35,622 bases of DNA from Rickettsiales bacterium (GTDB taxonomy: Bacteria; Pseudomonadota; Alphaproteobacteria; Rickettsiales; BLZN01). Positions 9,201 through 18,055 of this stretch are shown here, piece by piece. A program made the position numbers and the translations under genes. Where the stretch lies: the NCBI GenBank assembly GCA_014132315.1, contig BLZN01000104.1, forward strand, positions 1 through 35,622. The letters run 5' to 3'. The notes under the pieces were generated by a model that did not search any database, was not told the DNA's origin, and saw only the letters and a program-made list of their open reading frames with translations. The first letter of the stretch is position 1. Every line of letters begins with the position of its first letter.

Positions 9201-10757
9201 ATGACTGAGAAGACACAAGAAACTAAGTATGGACCTGCACAAGTCCGCTCTTTAGCAGATGATCAACGCAACAGCACTCATGATAAAATCAATCTGGCCA
9301 CTAAAAATAAATTTTCATCAGCAAGTGCAATACGCAATATAGAATACACATCAGAAAATGCTAGCCTAAATAATAAAGAAATTAATGCCCTGGATAATGG
9401 TAAAATCTCGGAAAAAAAAGACAGCAGTAAAGAACAAGAAAGATCGGGCACAGCGCCTCAAAAAGAGGATGAGATGCCGGGGGGGCTATCCATAGATCTA
9501 TGCGAGCTTAAAAACAAATCCGCAGATGAGCTATCATCTATCGCAGAAGATCTGGGCATAGAAAATGCAAATAGCATGCTAAGACAGGGAATTATCTTCT
9601 CAATCTTAAAAAAAGTTGCTGCCGATAAAGGATTAATCACTGGGGGGGGAGTAATAGAAATATTGCCGGAAGGCTTTGGCTTCCTGCGCTCTCCTGAGTC
9701 TAACTATCTGGCAGGAGTGGATGATATATACGTATCTCCAAACCAAATTCGCCGTTTTGGCTTTAGAGTTGGCGACATAGTACAAGGAGAAATTCGTTCA
9801 CCCAGAAAAGGCGAGCGTTATTTCGCGCTGCATAAAGTTAACAAGATTAACTCTTATGAGGCTACGTCGCCCAATCTAAAACATAGGGCACATTTTGATG
9901 ATCTCACCCCTTTATATCCAGACGAAAGGCTGAAGCTGGAGATCGAATCTAATCAGCAAAATGGAGACCTTAGCACCAGAATTATCGATATTTGTTCTCC
10001 TCTTGGCAGGGGCCAGAGGGCACTGATTGTTGCGCCGCCAAGAACAGGCAAAACTATTTTGATGCAAAATATCGCTCATTCAATAGCTGCTAATTATCCA
10101 GAGATCGAGCTGATGGTCTTGCTCATAGACGAAAGGCCAGAGGAGGTCACTGATATGTCGCGGTCTGTTAGGGGAGAGGTGATGAGCTCCACTTTCGATG
10201 AGCCGGCAGCGCGTCACGTGCAGATCGCGGAACTCACGATAGAAAAAGCCAAGCGCCTGGTTGAGCAAAAGAAGCATGTGGTGATTCTGCTAGATTCTCT
10301 AACGCGCCTTGCTAGGGCATATAATACGGTTGTGCCCTCCTCAGGGAAGGTTCTGACCGGCGGGGTGGATTCGAACGCCCTGCAGCGCCCAAAAAGATTT
10401 TTCGGTGCAGCACGCAACATAGAGCAAGGCGGGTCACTGACCATCATCGCAACCGCCTTGGTAGAAACCGGTTCGCGCATGGATGATGTGATATTTGAGG
10501 AATTCAAGGGCACCGGCAACGCAGAAATAATCTTAGACCGCAAGCTCGCAGACAAAAGAATATATCCCGCGATTGACATCATAAGGTCCGGCACCCGCAA
10601 GGAAGAACTGCTACTAGACAAAAGCATCCTGAACAAGATGTGGGTCCTGAGACGTATTTTATTGCAAATGAATTCTGTAGAGGCTATAGAATTTTTGCGT
10701 GACAAAATGAGGAATGCCAAAAATAATCAGGATTTCTTTGAGATGATGAATAACTAA
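9201..10757 (+). CDS. rho: Transcription termination factor Rho
   Basis: A 518-residue hexameric RNA-dependent ATPase that terminates transcription. The first hundred or so residues are a polar, low-complexity extension absent from the enterobacterial protein. The Rho N-terminal helical domain follows ([17 protein letters not shown]). Next is the cold-shock-like RNA-binding domain ([20 protein letters not shown]). The ATPase core has Walker A APPRTGKT at residues 278-285, then [12 protein letters not shown], the Q-loop region and [20 protein letters not shown]. The Lys-Ala of the E. coli P-loop is Arg-Thr here, to my knowledge a common alphaproteobacterial variant. The start ATG at 9201 has no clear Shine-Dalgarno sequence. 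The gene stands alone, with the parA gap upstream and an accessory locus downstream. Confidence 0.97.
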   Translation: MTEKTQETKYGPAQVRSLADDQRNSTHDKINLATKNKFSSASAIRNIEYTSENASLNNKEINALDNGKISEKKDSSKEQERSGTAPQKEDEMPGGLSIDLCELKNKSADELSSIAEDLGIENANSMLRQGIIFSILKKVAADKGLITGGGVIEILPEGFGFLRSPESNYLAGVDDIYVSPNQIRRFGFRVGDIVQGEIRSPRKGERYFALHKVNKINSYEATSPNLKHRAHFDDLTPLYPDERLKLEIESNQQNGDLSTRIIDICSPLGRGQRALIVAPPRTGKTILMQNIAHSIAANYPEIELMVLLIDERPEEVTDMSRSVRGEVMSSTFDEPAARHVQIAELTIEKAKRLVEQKKHVVILLDSLTRLARAYNTVVPSSGKVLTGGVDSNALQRPKRFFGAARNIEQGGSLTIIATALVETGSRMDDVIFEEFKGTGNAEIILDRKLADKRIYPAIDIIRSGTRKEELLLDKSILNKMWVLRRILLQMNSVEAIEFLRDKMRNAKNNQDFFEMMNN

Positions 10758-10830
10758 AGCAGTTCAAGCAATCAAGGCAAAATCTCTGACAAGCCTGACC
10801 CTTGATCTCTAGACTTTAGTGCTATCTGCT

Positions 10831-10890
10831 CTCACCATTATTTGCAATGAATATTCTCTATTAATTGTTGCTCTATACAAGGCATATTCC
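10831..10890 (+). repeat. 60-bp inverted repeat, left copy (includes tRNA-Arg 3' end)
   Basis: This block matches the reverse complement of 24611-24670 at 59 of 60 positions by eye; the only difference is the second base of the last ten. It starts with CTCACCATT, which at the other locus is the last bases of the tRNA-Arg(CCT) acceptor arm plus CCA. No tRNA body precedes it here. Weaker similarity continues from 10891 into the leader of the downstream gene. The near identity contrasts with the strongly diverged coding sequences that follow each copy. Confidence 0.9.
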
Positions 10891-11011
10891 ACACTTCTGG
10901 ATCTATTTATATATCTTGCTTAAGAATATTAGTATCTTTCTAAAGTTAACTAAAAAAATTATTATATTAACTTTTATAATTAGATATTATATATAATTAT
11001 TAATGATACAT

Positions 11012-12032
11012 ATGATAAGAGCACACAAAATCTTGGATAGAAGGGCTCCTGTTCTTAAAGCCTGGTTTACACTTAGTGATCCTTCAAAGCTACTAGCAAG
11101 CAACACTGGCTTGAAGAGAGATCCGGGGGGTCCTGCCTAACACACCGGACCATCCCTATCTTAATAATCTGATAGAAGATGCCAAAAAATCTGAGAGGGG
11201 GACTATTTTATTCTATGATAGCGAAAAACTGAGCCCAGACCAGCACGAGGAGATGAAGGAGATTGCTGGCTCTAAGATTGGTCTTTATGTAATAGATCTT
11301 CAAGATCTAAAAGATGAACGTGGTAAGTCCTTGCTTAGTAAAGCAGAGCATGTGAAAAAGGCAATGAAGATTCGGGAAAGAATAAGGCAAGAGATGCCTG
11401 AAGAGCATAGCAACTCTGACCGTTTAGACATGCTCAAAGCTATGGTTTATTATGATTATGATTTAATTATTAAGCATGCTAATGAAAAGTATAATGCCGA
11501 GATACCTGTTGATCAAGGGGCAATTGGCCTAGATCTTGATGGCTTTGGCAGTGCAATTACAGAAGAAAAGGCAGATATGCTTACTCCTGGCGTGATACCC
11601 TATCTGTTTGTCGGAGGATACGAGAACAACTTAATTGGACTTACTGAACCAAGATCTGCTTTTTGGGATCGAGTATTTGACAAACATATGCAAGAGCTTG
11701 AAGATCCTAGAAGATGGAGCCAGCAGGCGTTCTATAGCGTCTATTGTGCGGAATTAAATAAGGCAGATCTATTACAGAAAGCAATAAGCGCCGAAAATGA
11801 GAAGGAGCGTTCTACTGAATTAAGAAAATGTGTATTTGGCGGAGATCTCAATAACCAATACGAAACTACTATATCAAAAATTTTTCCAAGAGATGAAACT
11901 AAAGAGGGTAAATCCGCTAGTACTTGGGCTAAAGACATGAATGAGGAGATCATTGAATGTTATCTTGAAGAGCTTAAATTATCAACAAATTATGCAGACA
12001 GAGAAGAGCTCAGAGGAGCAGAGAGAGAATAA
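11012..12032 (+). pseudogene. Unrecognised family, copy 1, frameshifted at a G6 run
   Basis: The frame opens at ATG 11012 (MIRAHKILDRRAPVLKAW) and stops at TAA 11138-11140. It resumes in another frame with LPNTPDHPYLNNL and runs to 12032. The break lies at six G residues (11125-11130). With five Gs the frame would be continuous and encode about 339 residues. A paralogue at 23305-24481 aligns along the whole length. Shared landmarks are KILxxRAP near the start, KKSERG/QKSERD, IGLYVIDLQDL, AEIPVDQG, AITEEKADMLTPGV, NNLIGLTEPRS and STWxxxxNEEIIECYLEEL. The part from 11253 remains open (259 codons) but has no well-spaced ribosome binding site. I do not recognise the family; no signal peptide or membrane helix is seen. 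It may be a decaying gene, a phase-variable gene or a sequencing error in the G run. Confidence 0.7.
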
Positions 12033-12226
12033 ATCTGTTGGTCCTTCTGCAGCATAATGAACAAACGAATTATCCTGGTAAGCCCAGGAAGAGCAAAATA
12101 AGAGGTTTGTGGCTTGTACACTATAATTATTATTCATTAGGCTCAAAATACAAGCTCTGCAAGCAAACTTTTATGACCAGGACATGATGATGTCTATTTT
12201 TTATTCTTTTTCACGTAACTGCTGCG

Positions 12227-12302
12227 GAAAGCCATAGCTCGGCTGGATAGAGAGAACGACAGATTGCTAGTCTGCAGGTCATGAGCTTGAATCTCATGAT
12301 TC
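12227..12302 (+). pseudogene. Decayed tRNA-Arg copy
   Basis: The segment aligns base for base with much of the intact tRNA-Arg(CCT) at 24664-24740: the TAGCTC and GGCTGGATAGAG D-arm, the ACGACAGATT anticodon stem, and AGGTCATGAG with AATCTCAT of the T-arm. Lesions show it is not functional. Four bases (AGAA) are inserted after the D-arm, the anticodon reads GCT, and the T-loop TTCGAAT has become CTTGAAT. The acceptor ends GAAAGCC and GATTCCT cannot pair, and no CCA follows. Upstream sequence (CTATTTTTTATTC) also resembles that before the intact gene, so the duplicated unit included flanking DNA. It lies just past the copy 1 locus and close to the 3' end of map. Confidence 0.75.
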
Positions 12303-12308
12303 CTTGCA

Positions 12309-13112
12309 TCAATCCTCTATCACAATTTCATATGGAGGACAAGCATAGCCTTTAGGAGAGAGAGTAAATATTTCTGGTCCCTCCTCTGTCACCCCAAGAG
12401 AATGCTCAAATTGTGCGGATAGAGAGCGATCTTTTGTGGTCACTGTCCATCCATCATGTGGATTTAGCTTGGTTTGGCTTTTGCCTAAATTGATCATTGG
12501 CTCTACGGTGAAAAACATGCCCGGCTTTAGCTGAATCCCCATCTTGGCGGAGCCATAATGAAAAATGCTGGGCTCAGTGTGGAATACTTTCCCCAGTCCA
12601 TGTCCGCAGTAGTCCCTCACCACTGAATATCCCCGCTCTCCTTCTGCAAAGGACTGTATTGCATGACCTATATCACCAACGGTATTACCGGGCTTGACCT
12701 GCGCTATTCCCAGCATCATGGCCTTGTGAGTATCTGCACATAATTTTTTTGCTTTTTCAGGAGGCTCACCTACCCAATACATACGGCTGGTATCGCCGTG
12801 CCAACCATCAAGAATTACGGTCACGTCTATATTGATAATATCACCGTCTTTGAGGATTTTGCTGTAATCTGGAATTCCATGACAAACCACCTGGTTAACT
12901 GAAGTGCAAACGGATTTTGGAAATCCTTTATAATTAAGCGGCGCAGGAACGGCCCCTGCACCAACAATCTCCTTGTGACACAAATCATTAAGCTCCCCAG
13001 TGCTGACACCTGGCTTTACATGCTTAGTGATAAAATCCAATATTGTGGCTGCCAGGCGTCCGGCAGAACGCATGCCCTCAAAATCTTTTTCAGCGTGAAT
13101 TATAATTCCCAT
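12309..13112 (-). CDS. map: Methionine aminopeptidase, type I
   Basis: A 267-residue protein that removes the initiator methionine from nascent proteins. All five metal ligands of the pita-bread fold are in place: Asp96 (NIDVTV), Asp107 (WHGDTSR), His171 (CGHGLGKVFH), Glu204 (FTVEPM) and Glu236 (QFEHSLG). The substrate-binding His79 is also present (VCHGIP). There is no N-terminal extension and no type II insertion. The product is full length, starting at ATG 13112. The gene is leftward and its stop lies only a few bases from the decayed tRNA-Arg. It is divergent from gcvT, with about 157 bp between them. Confidence 0.97.
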   Translation of the reverse strand: MGIIIHAEKDFEGMRSAGRLAATILDFITKHVKPGVSTGELNDLCHKEIVGAGAVPAPLNYKGFPKSVCTSVNQVVCHGIPDYSKILKDGDIINIDVTVILDGWHGDTSRMYWVGEPPEKAKKLCADTHKAMMLGIAQVKPGNTVGDIGHAIQSFAEGERGYSVVRDYCGHGLGKVFHTEPSIFHYGSAKMGIQLKPGMFFTVEPMINLGKSQTKLNPHDGWTVTTKDRSLSAQFEHSLGVTEEGPEIFTLSPKGYACPPYEIVIED

Positions 13113-13269
13113 ATTTGCCTGAATCAGGTTACAATATAAATATTGTGTATATTGTAATATAAGTATTAATTATTGATTATATTATAGTAAGCAATTATTA
13201 TTTACAAGACTGGTATTGAGATATGCTGGCAAAGGCTACTATACCTAATTCATGACTTAAAATGGATTT

Positions 13270-14382
13270 ATGACCAACAAAACACACCTCTATTCTGAAC
13301 ATATTTCGCTGAACGCCAGGATGTTCGAGTTTGGGGGATATATGATGCCAATAAGATATGAATCCGCAATTCAGGAGCAAGAATGGGTGAGAAAAAATGT
13401 AGGAATTTTCGATGTCTCGCATATGGGGCAGCTAACGCTGCAGGGCAAAAAGGCGGCCGATTTTCTGATGCGACTCACACCTTCTGATTTTAGCGGCACC
13501 CCGATCGGCCGTGCCAAATATACTGTTTTGCTGAACAAGCAAGGCGGCATTGTGGATGATCTGATCGCCACACGCATTGCCGACGACAAATTTCTATTAG
13601 TTGTGAACGCAACGCGTAAACAGGAAGATATAAAATGGATAAGCAATAATATCACTAATTATGCAGATGCTGCCGATCACCTAAGCTTGAGGGAGCTGCA
13701 GGATCGGTCCTTGATCGCAATTCAAGGCAGCGGGTCCTACGAGGTACTGTCCCACATACTTGTGGGTCTGCCGAATTTGCCTTATATGACGCTAGATAAA
13801 TTCAGCTGGAGAGGCAGAGATCTGCTCATCAGCAGAGCAGGTTACACTGGGGAGGACGGTTTTGAGGTTAGCATAGACAAAGAGATAGCGGTGGATTTTT
13901 GGCGTGAGCTAATGAAATCTCAGCAGGTCAAACCCATAGGCCTAGCAGCAAGGGACGGACTGCGCCTGGAGGCAGGATATCCGCTTTTTGGCAGCGATCT
14001 TGACGAAACAACCTCGCCAATTGAGGCCAATCTGGGCTGGGTGGTGTCAAGCAAAAATAATCAGTTTTATGGTCGTGACAGAATCCTCAAAGAAAAGGAG
14101 CTCGGCGCCAGCAGAAAAAGAGTTGGCCTTGAACTCGCAGGCAGAGCGCTGGCAAAAAAAAATTATAGTATTTATAGCAAGGATGGAATATCAATAGGCA
14201 AAATAACCAGCGGAGGGTTCTCTCCAGTTGTAAATTCTGCAATCGCGCAAGCCTATGTGGATGCGCGCTACGCTAACTTGGGCGAGAACATTCTGGTTGA
14301 AATAAGAGGCAGAAAAGTCGAGGCGCAAATCCACAAATTATCTTTTTTAAAGCCAAAAACAATTAGTAGCAAAGCTATTTGA
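13270..14382 (+). CDS. gcvT: Glycine cleavage system T protein (aminomethyltransferase)
   Basis: A 370-residue tetrahydrofolate-dependent aminomethyltransferase. It takes the aminomethyl group from lipoylated GcvH, yielding 5,10-methylene-tetrahydrofolate and ammonia. Family landmarks are FEFGGYMMPIRYESAIQEQ near the N-terminus, GIFDVSHMGQ, GGIVDDLIATRI, AGYTGEDGFEVS, GLAARDGLRLEAGYPLFGSD and a C-terminal GKITSGGFSPVV. The ATG at 13270 matches the family N-terminus. gcvH follows after 12 bp, so the two form an operon. The P protein genes are not in the window. Confidence 0.96.
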   Translation: MTNKTHLYSEHISLNARMFEFGGYMMPIRYESAIQEQEWVRKNVGIFDVSHMGQLTLQGKKAADFLMRLTPSDFSGTPIGRAKYTVLLNKQGGIVDDLIATRIADDKFLLVVNATRKQEDIKWISNNITNYADAADHLSLRELQDRSLIAIQGSGSYEVLSHILVGLPNLPYMTLDKFSWRGRDLLISRAGYTGEDGFEVSIDKEIAVDFWRELMKSQQVKPIGLAARDGLRLEAGYPLFGSDLDETTSPIEANLGWVVSSKNNQFYGRDRILKEKELGASRKRVGLELAGRALAKKNYSIYSKDGISIGKITSGGFSPVVNSAIAQAYVDARYANLGENILVEIRGRKVEAQIHKLSFLKPKTISSKAI

Positions 14383-14394
14383 TAAGGAGAATAT

Positions 14395-14790
14395 ATGCCC
14401 AAGGTTCCCACAGATAGAAAATATACCGATCAGCATGATTGGGTTTTAGTGGAAGACGAAATAGCAACTATAGGGATTACTGATTATGCCCAGGATAGCC
14501 TGGGTGACATTGTATATTTAGAGGCGCAACACGAGCCCGGAAAACAAATTACAGCAGGTGAGCAGGGAATATTACTGGAATCAAACAAAGCTGTGAGTGA
14601 TGTCTTCTGGCCAATTAGCGGAGAAATTATAGAGATTAACTCGAGCGTAATTGATAATCCAAGAATTATCAATTCAGACCCTTATGGCGAAGGATGGATC
14701 ATCAAGATCTCCATCAACAATGAAAAAGAGCTAGATACATTGATGGACGCAGATAAGTATGGAAGTTTACTGCGAGAATTAGAAGATTAA
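14395..14790 (+). CDS. gcvH: Glycine cleavage system H protein
   Basis: A 131-residue lipoyl carrier protein that shuttles the aminomethyl intermediate between the P, T and L proteins. The lipoyl-attachment lysine is Lys65 in the motif LESNKAVSD, followed by the usual PISGEIIEIN. HDWVLVED near the N-terminus and DPYGEGWIIKI near the C-terminus are further family marks. A strong ribosome binding site (AAGGAG, five bases before the ATG) sets the start. It is the second gene of the gcvTH operon. The AT-rich, palindromic spacer after its stop (about 14791-14835) may slow transcription but has no clear terminator T run. Confidence 0.96.
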   Translation: MPKVPTDRKYTDQHDWVLVEDEIATIGITDYAQDSLGDIVYLEAQHEPGKQITAGEQGILLESNKAVSDVFWPISGEIIEINSSVIDNPRIINSDPYGEGWIIKISINNEKELDTLMDADKYGSLLRELED

Positions 14791-14843
14791 TTCAATATAT
14801 ATTTATATATTGATAAATATATAATTTTATCTGAGCGCAATTT

Positions 14844-15389
14844 ATGTTTAGATCTATTTCGATTTTGTTGATCTGGAGCATGCTTGGCAATATCGGGGTT
14901 GCGAACCCAAGATTTATTTTCAATGCCGAGCCAGATAACACGCGCAATTCAAATTTTCATGCCCGGCATATTCCTAAAGTGGGGTTTTATTATGATGGTG
15001 AAGAGCTATATACTGATGATCTACGGGGCAATGTCCTAGTGATGCATTTTTGGGCAACTTGGTGCCCTGAATGTTGGGATGAAATCAAAGCATTAGATTC
15101 GCTCGTTGAGCAGCTGGGCCTACAGGACATCGAAAATGTGATTATCTTGCCAGTATCCCTGGATTTTAAGAGCATTGAGGAAGTGCAAAAATATTATGAT
15201 GAGCATGGGATAAAAAATTTGAAGATAGCCGCTGATAGCAAGTGGAGTCTGTTTAAGGCGCTCGGCCTGGTGAGTGTTCCAGCGAGCGTGATTATCGACA
15301 AAAATGGCAAGGAATATAGCAGATATACCAAGAGCATGAAATGGGATCTGCAGACTATTCAAGATCTATTAGATGCCCTAATTAATTAA
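14844..15389 (+). CDS. TlpA/ResA-like thioredoxin-fold protein
   Basis: A 181-residue exported thiol-disulfide oxidoreductase or related protein. Residues 1-20 form a signal peptide or anchor (MFRSISILLIWSMLGNIGVA). A TlpA-type thioredoxin fold follows, with the active site WCPEC at 73-77 in HFWATWCPECWDEI. A cis-proline follows in SVPASVIIDKNG (Pro146). Proteins of this type maintain reduced cysteines in periplasmic or cytochrome-maturation partners. The gene follows gcvH by 53 bp and may be transcribed with it, though no functional link is obvious. It differs clearly from the second thioredoxin-like protein at 34378. Confidence 0.87.
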   Translation: MFRSISILLIWSMLGNIGVANPRFIFNAEPDNTRNSNFHARHIPKVGFYYDGEELYTDDLRGNVLVMHFWATWCPECWDEIKALDSLVEQLGLQDIENVIILPVSLDFKSIEEVQKYYDEHGIKNLKIAADSKWSLFKALGLVSVPASVIIDKNGKEYSRYTKSMKWDLQTIQDLLDALIN

Positions 15390-15492
15390 TAAAATATTAT
15401 ACACAAACTTTGATTGCACAAACCTATATTTAGTTATATTATATACAGGTTATCATGTTAAATATAAATCTAATTAATACAAGTGGATTTCT

Positions 15493-15714
15493 GTGAGTAA
15501 AGAAGAATGTTACGAATTTGAGGGCCAGGTTTATATGGTGATGCCCAATGGCTTCAAGGTGCGCCTGGACAATGGGCACGAAATCATCGCCCATATATCA
15601 GGCAAAATTAGAAAATCTCGAATTAGAGTGCTAATAGGCGATAGAGTTTTAGTGGAAATGAATCATTACGACACAAAAAAAGGACGCATAATCCATCGCC
15701 TGAAGGCAGGCTAG
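15493..15714 (+). CDS. infA: Translation initiation factor IF-1
   Basis: A 73-residue single OB-fold protein that binds the ribosomal A site during initiation. Its pattern ([49 protein letters not shown]) is typical of IF-1. The start is GTG at 15493 and the family N-terminus fits without an extension. The stop TAG at 15712-15714 abuts the GTG start of maf at 15715 with no spacer, so the two are translationally coupled. infA-maf adjacency is common in alphaproteobacteria. Confidence 0.96.
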   Translation: MSKEECYEFEGQVYMVMPNGFKVRLDNGHEIIAHISGKIRKSRIRVLIGDRVLVEMNHYDTKKGRIIHRLKAG

Positions 15715-16290
15715 GTGTTTTTGAATAACAAGTTTCCTCTATTATTAGCCTCCGGCTCGCCAGCTAGAAAAGAGCTCCTGCGGCAAATAGGCATTATTCC
15801 AGATCTGGTGTTAGCACCGGAGATTGAGGAGCAGCCCGCAAAAAAGGAGCTACCGTCTGCTTATTCAAAACGTGTTGCTATCGCAAAATGTGAAAAAGCA
15901 ATGAATCTGCATGACGGCTATGTTGTGCTGGCAGCCGATACCATAGCAGCCTGCGGCAGGAGGATCATCCAAAAAGTCAGGAGTGCAGAAGAGGCATTCA
16001 GCTTTATCAGCTTGCTCTCAGGACGGCAGCACCGGGTTTATACCACCGTCTGCCTAGGTATTCCGGGGGTCGGCGTTAGGGTTAAGCACTCCTGCACGAA
16101 AATAAAGTTCAAGCGGCTCAGCAAAGATGAGATAGAGCAGTATATAGCCCTGGGGGAATGGCAAGGCAAGGCCGGTAGCTACGGCATACAAGGTGCCGCT
16201 GCAGCATTTATAGAAAGGATCAATGGCTCTTATTCTGGAGTGGTGGGCCTGCCTCTGTGCGAAACGGCCAAGCTACTGCAGTCCTATTGA
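15715..16290 (+). CDS. maf: Maf family nucleotide pyrophosphatase
   Basis: A 191-residue Maf protein. Family members hydrolyse nucleoside triphosphates, often non-canonical ones or dTTP/UTP, to the monophosphate. The signature LASGSPARKELL lies at residues 11-22, the metal-binding LAADTIAA in the middle, and LSGRQHRVYT and GEWQGKAGSYGIQG towards the C-terminus, all as in the family. The start is GTG at 15715, directly after the infA stop. A TTG two codons further on is a weaker alternative. The 3' end overlaps the end of the convergent pyrF by 18 bp. Confidence 0.92.
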   Translation: MFLNNKFPLLLASGSPARKELLRQIGIIPDLVLAPEIEEQPAKKELPSAYSKRVAIAKCEKAMNLHDGYVVLAADTIAACGRRIIQKVRSAEEAFSFISLLSGRQHRVYTTVCLGIPGVGVRVKHSCTKIKFKRLSKDEIEQYIALGEWQGKAGSYGIQGAAAAFIERINGSYSGVVGLPLCETAKLLQSY

Positions 16291-16929
16291 GTCCAAAATC
16301 TGCATCACAGTCCCCTTGGGGTCCTTGCTGGTTGTAATCGGCCTGCCCAGCACTATATAATCCGTGCCCATTGCCACTGCCTGTTGCGGTGTTGCCACTC
16401 TCTTCTGCTCATTTCTGGGAGAGCCTTCAGGCCTGATTCCGGGAGTGATAACCAAAAAATTTTCCTTAGCAATAACTTCTTTAATATGTAAAGCTTCATC
16501 AGCAGCACAAACCACACCATCCAAACCCAGCATATGGGCTGCCTTAGCAAGATTCAGCACCTCCCCCTGCACATTTCCAATATGAGTTAGGACAGTCACA
16601 CCAATGATTTTAACTCTGCCTTCTGCTGCCTCCAGGGCGCTCTGCAACATTGCCTCCCCACCAGCTATATGCACAGTTAGCATAAAAATATCTAACTTGC
16701 ATGCAGCTCTTACTGCAGCTGAGACAGTGTTTGGAATGTCATGAAATTTAAGGTCCAGAAAGATCGGGGTTCCTATATCAGCTATTTTTTGCACCCCTGG
16801 GGCTCCATTGGCAACAAAAAACTCCAATCCCAGCTTGACCGCACCCACGCAATCTTTCAGTTGTTTGACCAGTTTGCAAGCAAAATCCAAGTTTTCAGTG
16901 TCTATAGCACAGATTATAGGATTGTGCAT
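16273..16929 (-). CDS. pyrF: Orotidine 5'-phosphate decarboxylase
   Basis: A 218-residue TIM-barrel enzyme catalysing the last step of UMP synthesis. The catalytic Lys-Asp array is visible in FLDLKFHDIPNTV (Asp59, Lys61, Asp64). The phosphate-binding TPGIRPEGS and the C-terminal YIVLGRPITTSKDP are present. No other pyrimidine gene is nearby. Retention of pyrF argues that this organism makes its own pyrimidines, unlike Rickettsia species, which import nucleotides. The 3' end overlaps that of maf. Confidence 0.95.
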   Translation of the reverse strand: MHNPIICAIDTENLDFACKLVKQLKDCVGAVKLGLEFFVANGAPGVQKIADIGTPIFLDLKFHDIPNTVSAAVRAACKLDIFMLTVHIAGGEAMLQSALEAAEGRVKIIGVTVLTHIGNVQGEVLNLAKAAHMLGLDGVVCAADEALHIKEVIAKENFLVITPGIRPEGSPRNEQKRVATPQQAVAMGTDYIVLGRPITTSKDPKGTVMQILDSIGLQ

Positions 16930-17042
16930 TATTTTCTAATTTTTTACTACGCCTTTTAGCATTATGCTATTATTTAGCTGACATATAGTCAAACGCAAAA
17001 TTTGTTATATTTCCATATTTGCGTTGCTCTATAGAGCAAATC

Positions 17043-17822
17043 CTAGTTGCTGTGTTTTTTACCACTAAGGTTTTTATATATCTCATAAAGAACAATACTA
17101 GCAGCATTAGCAACATTCAGGCTTTCCATTTTGCGGTGATTGATTGGAATATTCATCAGAAGGTCGCATTTCCCCTTAGTTGAGCGCTTAATACCTGCAT
17201 TTTCTGAACCCAGGATCAGCACCACCTTCTCAGCCACGTCTGCCTCACTTATAGCCACGTCTGCATTCTGGTCTAGTCCATAGCACCAATATCCCAAGGT
17301 TTTCAAATAACTGATTGCATTATTGATGTTGGTCACACTGATTATAGGCAGCAGATCCAGAGCCCCACTGGCTGCTTTTGCCACTGCTGCGTTCTCCCTG
17401 GCTGAATTATCCTTGGGCACAATAACCGCATTCACATCAAAAGCAGTAGCAGAGCGCAATATATTGCCAAAATTCTGTGGATCTGTTATGTGATCTAACA
17501 CCAATATAACGGAGCTTCCGCAGCGGCCATATTCGAGCTCTTTGAGGGATATTTGCGGCAGCAGAGAGACCTTTACGGCAATTCCCTGATGGTTATTACC
17601 AGTAACGACATTTTTGAACGCCGAATGGTCGACAAAATCCACTTGGATTGCGTTCTGCTGGCAGCATCTGATGATATCTTGATATTTTTCCTGCTTGTCT
17701 GCAGCAATCATGGCCTGATAGCACTTTCTTTTTGGGTTCGCCAGCGCTGCTCTGCAGGCGTGCTTGCCATAAAACCATATGATATCCCTTTTGCTCATGC
17801 CAGCTTGTGATTTTTGTTCCAT
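17043..17822 (-). CDS. rlmB: 23S rRNA 2'-O-ribose methyltransferase, TrmH/RlmB type
   Basis: A 259-residue SpoU-class RNA methyltransferase. The N-terminal substrate-binding domain (WFYGKHACRAALANPKRK) is followed by the trefoil-knot catalytic domain. Its three motifs are LDHITDPQNFGNILRSA, LILGSENAGIK and IPINHRKMESLNVANAASI. The RlmB assignment (Gm2251-type) rests on the N-terminal domain and length; another TrmH-group-3 target cannot be excluded. It is divergent from tRNA-Tyr, 61 bp away. An 8-bp inverted repeat (16992-16999 with 17018-17025) and the palindrome GCTCTATAGAGC lie just past its stop and may limit read-through. Confidence 0.9.
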   Translation of the reverse strand: MEQKSQAGMSKRDIIWFYGKHACRAALANPKRKCYQAMIAADKQEKYQDIIRCCQQNAIQVDFVDHSAFKNVVTGNNHQGIAVKVSLLPQISLKELEYGRCGSSVILVLDHITDPQNFGNILRSATAFDVNAVIVPKDNSARENAAVAKAASGALDLLPIISVTNINNAISYLKTLGYWCYGLDQNADVAISEADVAEKVVLILGSENAGIKRSTKGKCDLLMNIPINHRKMESLNVANAASIVLYEIYKNLSGKKHSN

Positions 17823-17883
17823 ATTGCTATTATAGCAATCTATGCAAATTCTATCTGCTTTTTTATTTTGAATTAGACTTTCA

Positions 17884-17969
17884 GGAGGGGTGGCTGAGTG
17901 GTCAAAAGCAGCAGACTGTAAATCTGCCCGCGTGAGCGTTCGTAGGTTCGAATCCTACCCCCTCCACCA
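17884..17969 (+). tRNA. tRNA-Tyr (GTA)
   Basis: An 86-nt class II tRNA with encoded CCA. Acceptor GGAGGGG at 17884-17890 pairs with CCCCTCC at 17959-17965, followed by discriminator A and CCA at 17967-17969. The anticodon stem CAGA-CTGTAAA-TCTG gives anticodon GTA. A long variable arm (CCGCGTGAGCGTTC) and a regular T-arm (GTAGG TTCGAAT CCTAC) confirm Tyr. Confidence 0.97.
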
Positions 17970-18055
17970 TTCTCCCAGTTTTAATAAAAAAATGTTTTAT
18001 TAACTAATTTAACGTGTTATGAATTCAAGTTATACAATAATTAAAAAAATAAATT

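Noticed and set aside
10214-10720. 168-codon minus-strand frame inside rho
   Set aside because: Antisense to the conserved ATPase core of rho, whose frame fully explains the sequence.
10771-10806. ATCAAGG...CCTTGAT hairpin after rho
   Set aside because: Seven-base stem with a 22-base loop and no T run; not convincing as a terminator.
14791-14843. AT-only palindromes after gcvH
   Set aside because: Weak A-T pairing without a GC stem; typical of spacers in this genome.
16992-17037. Inverted repeat AACGCAAA...TTTGCGTT and palindrome GCTCTATAGAGC after rlmB
   Set aside because: Not followed by a T run on the relevant strand, so not called as a terminator; noted only in the rlmB entry.
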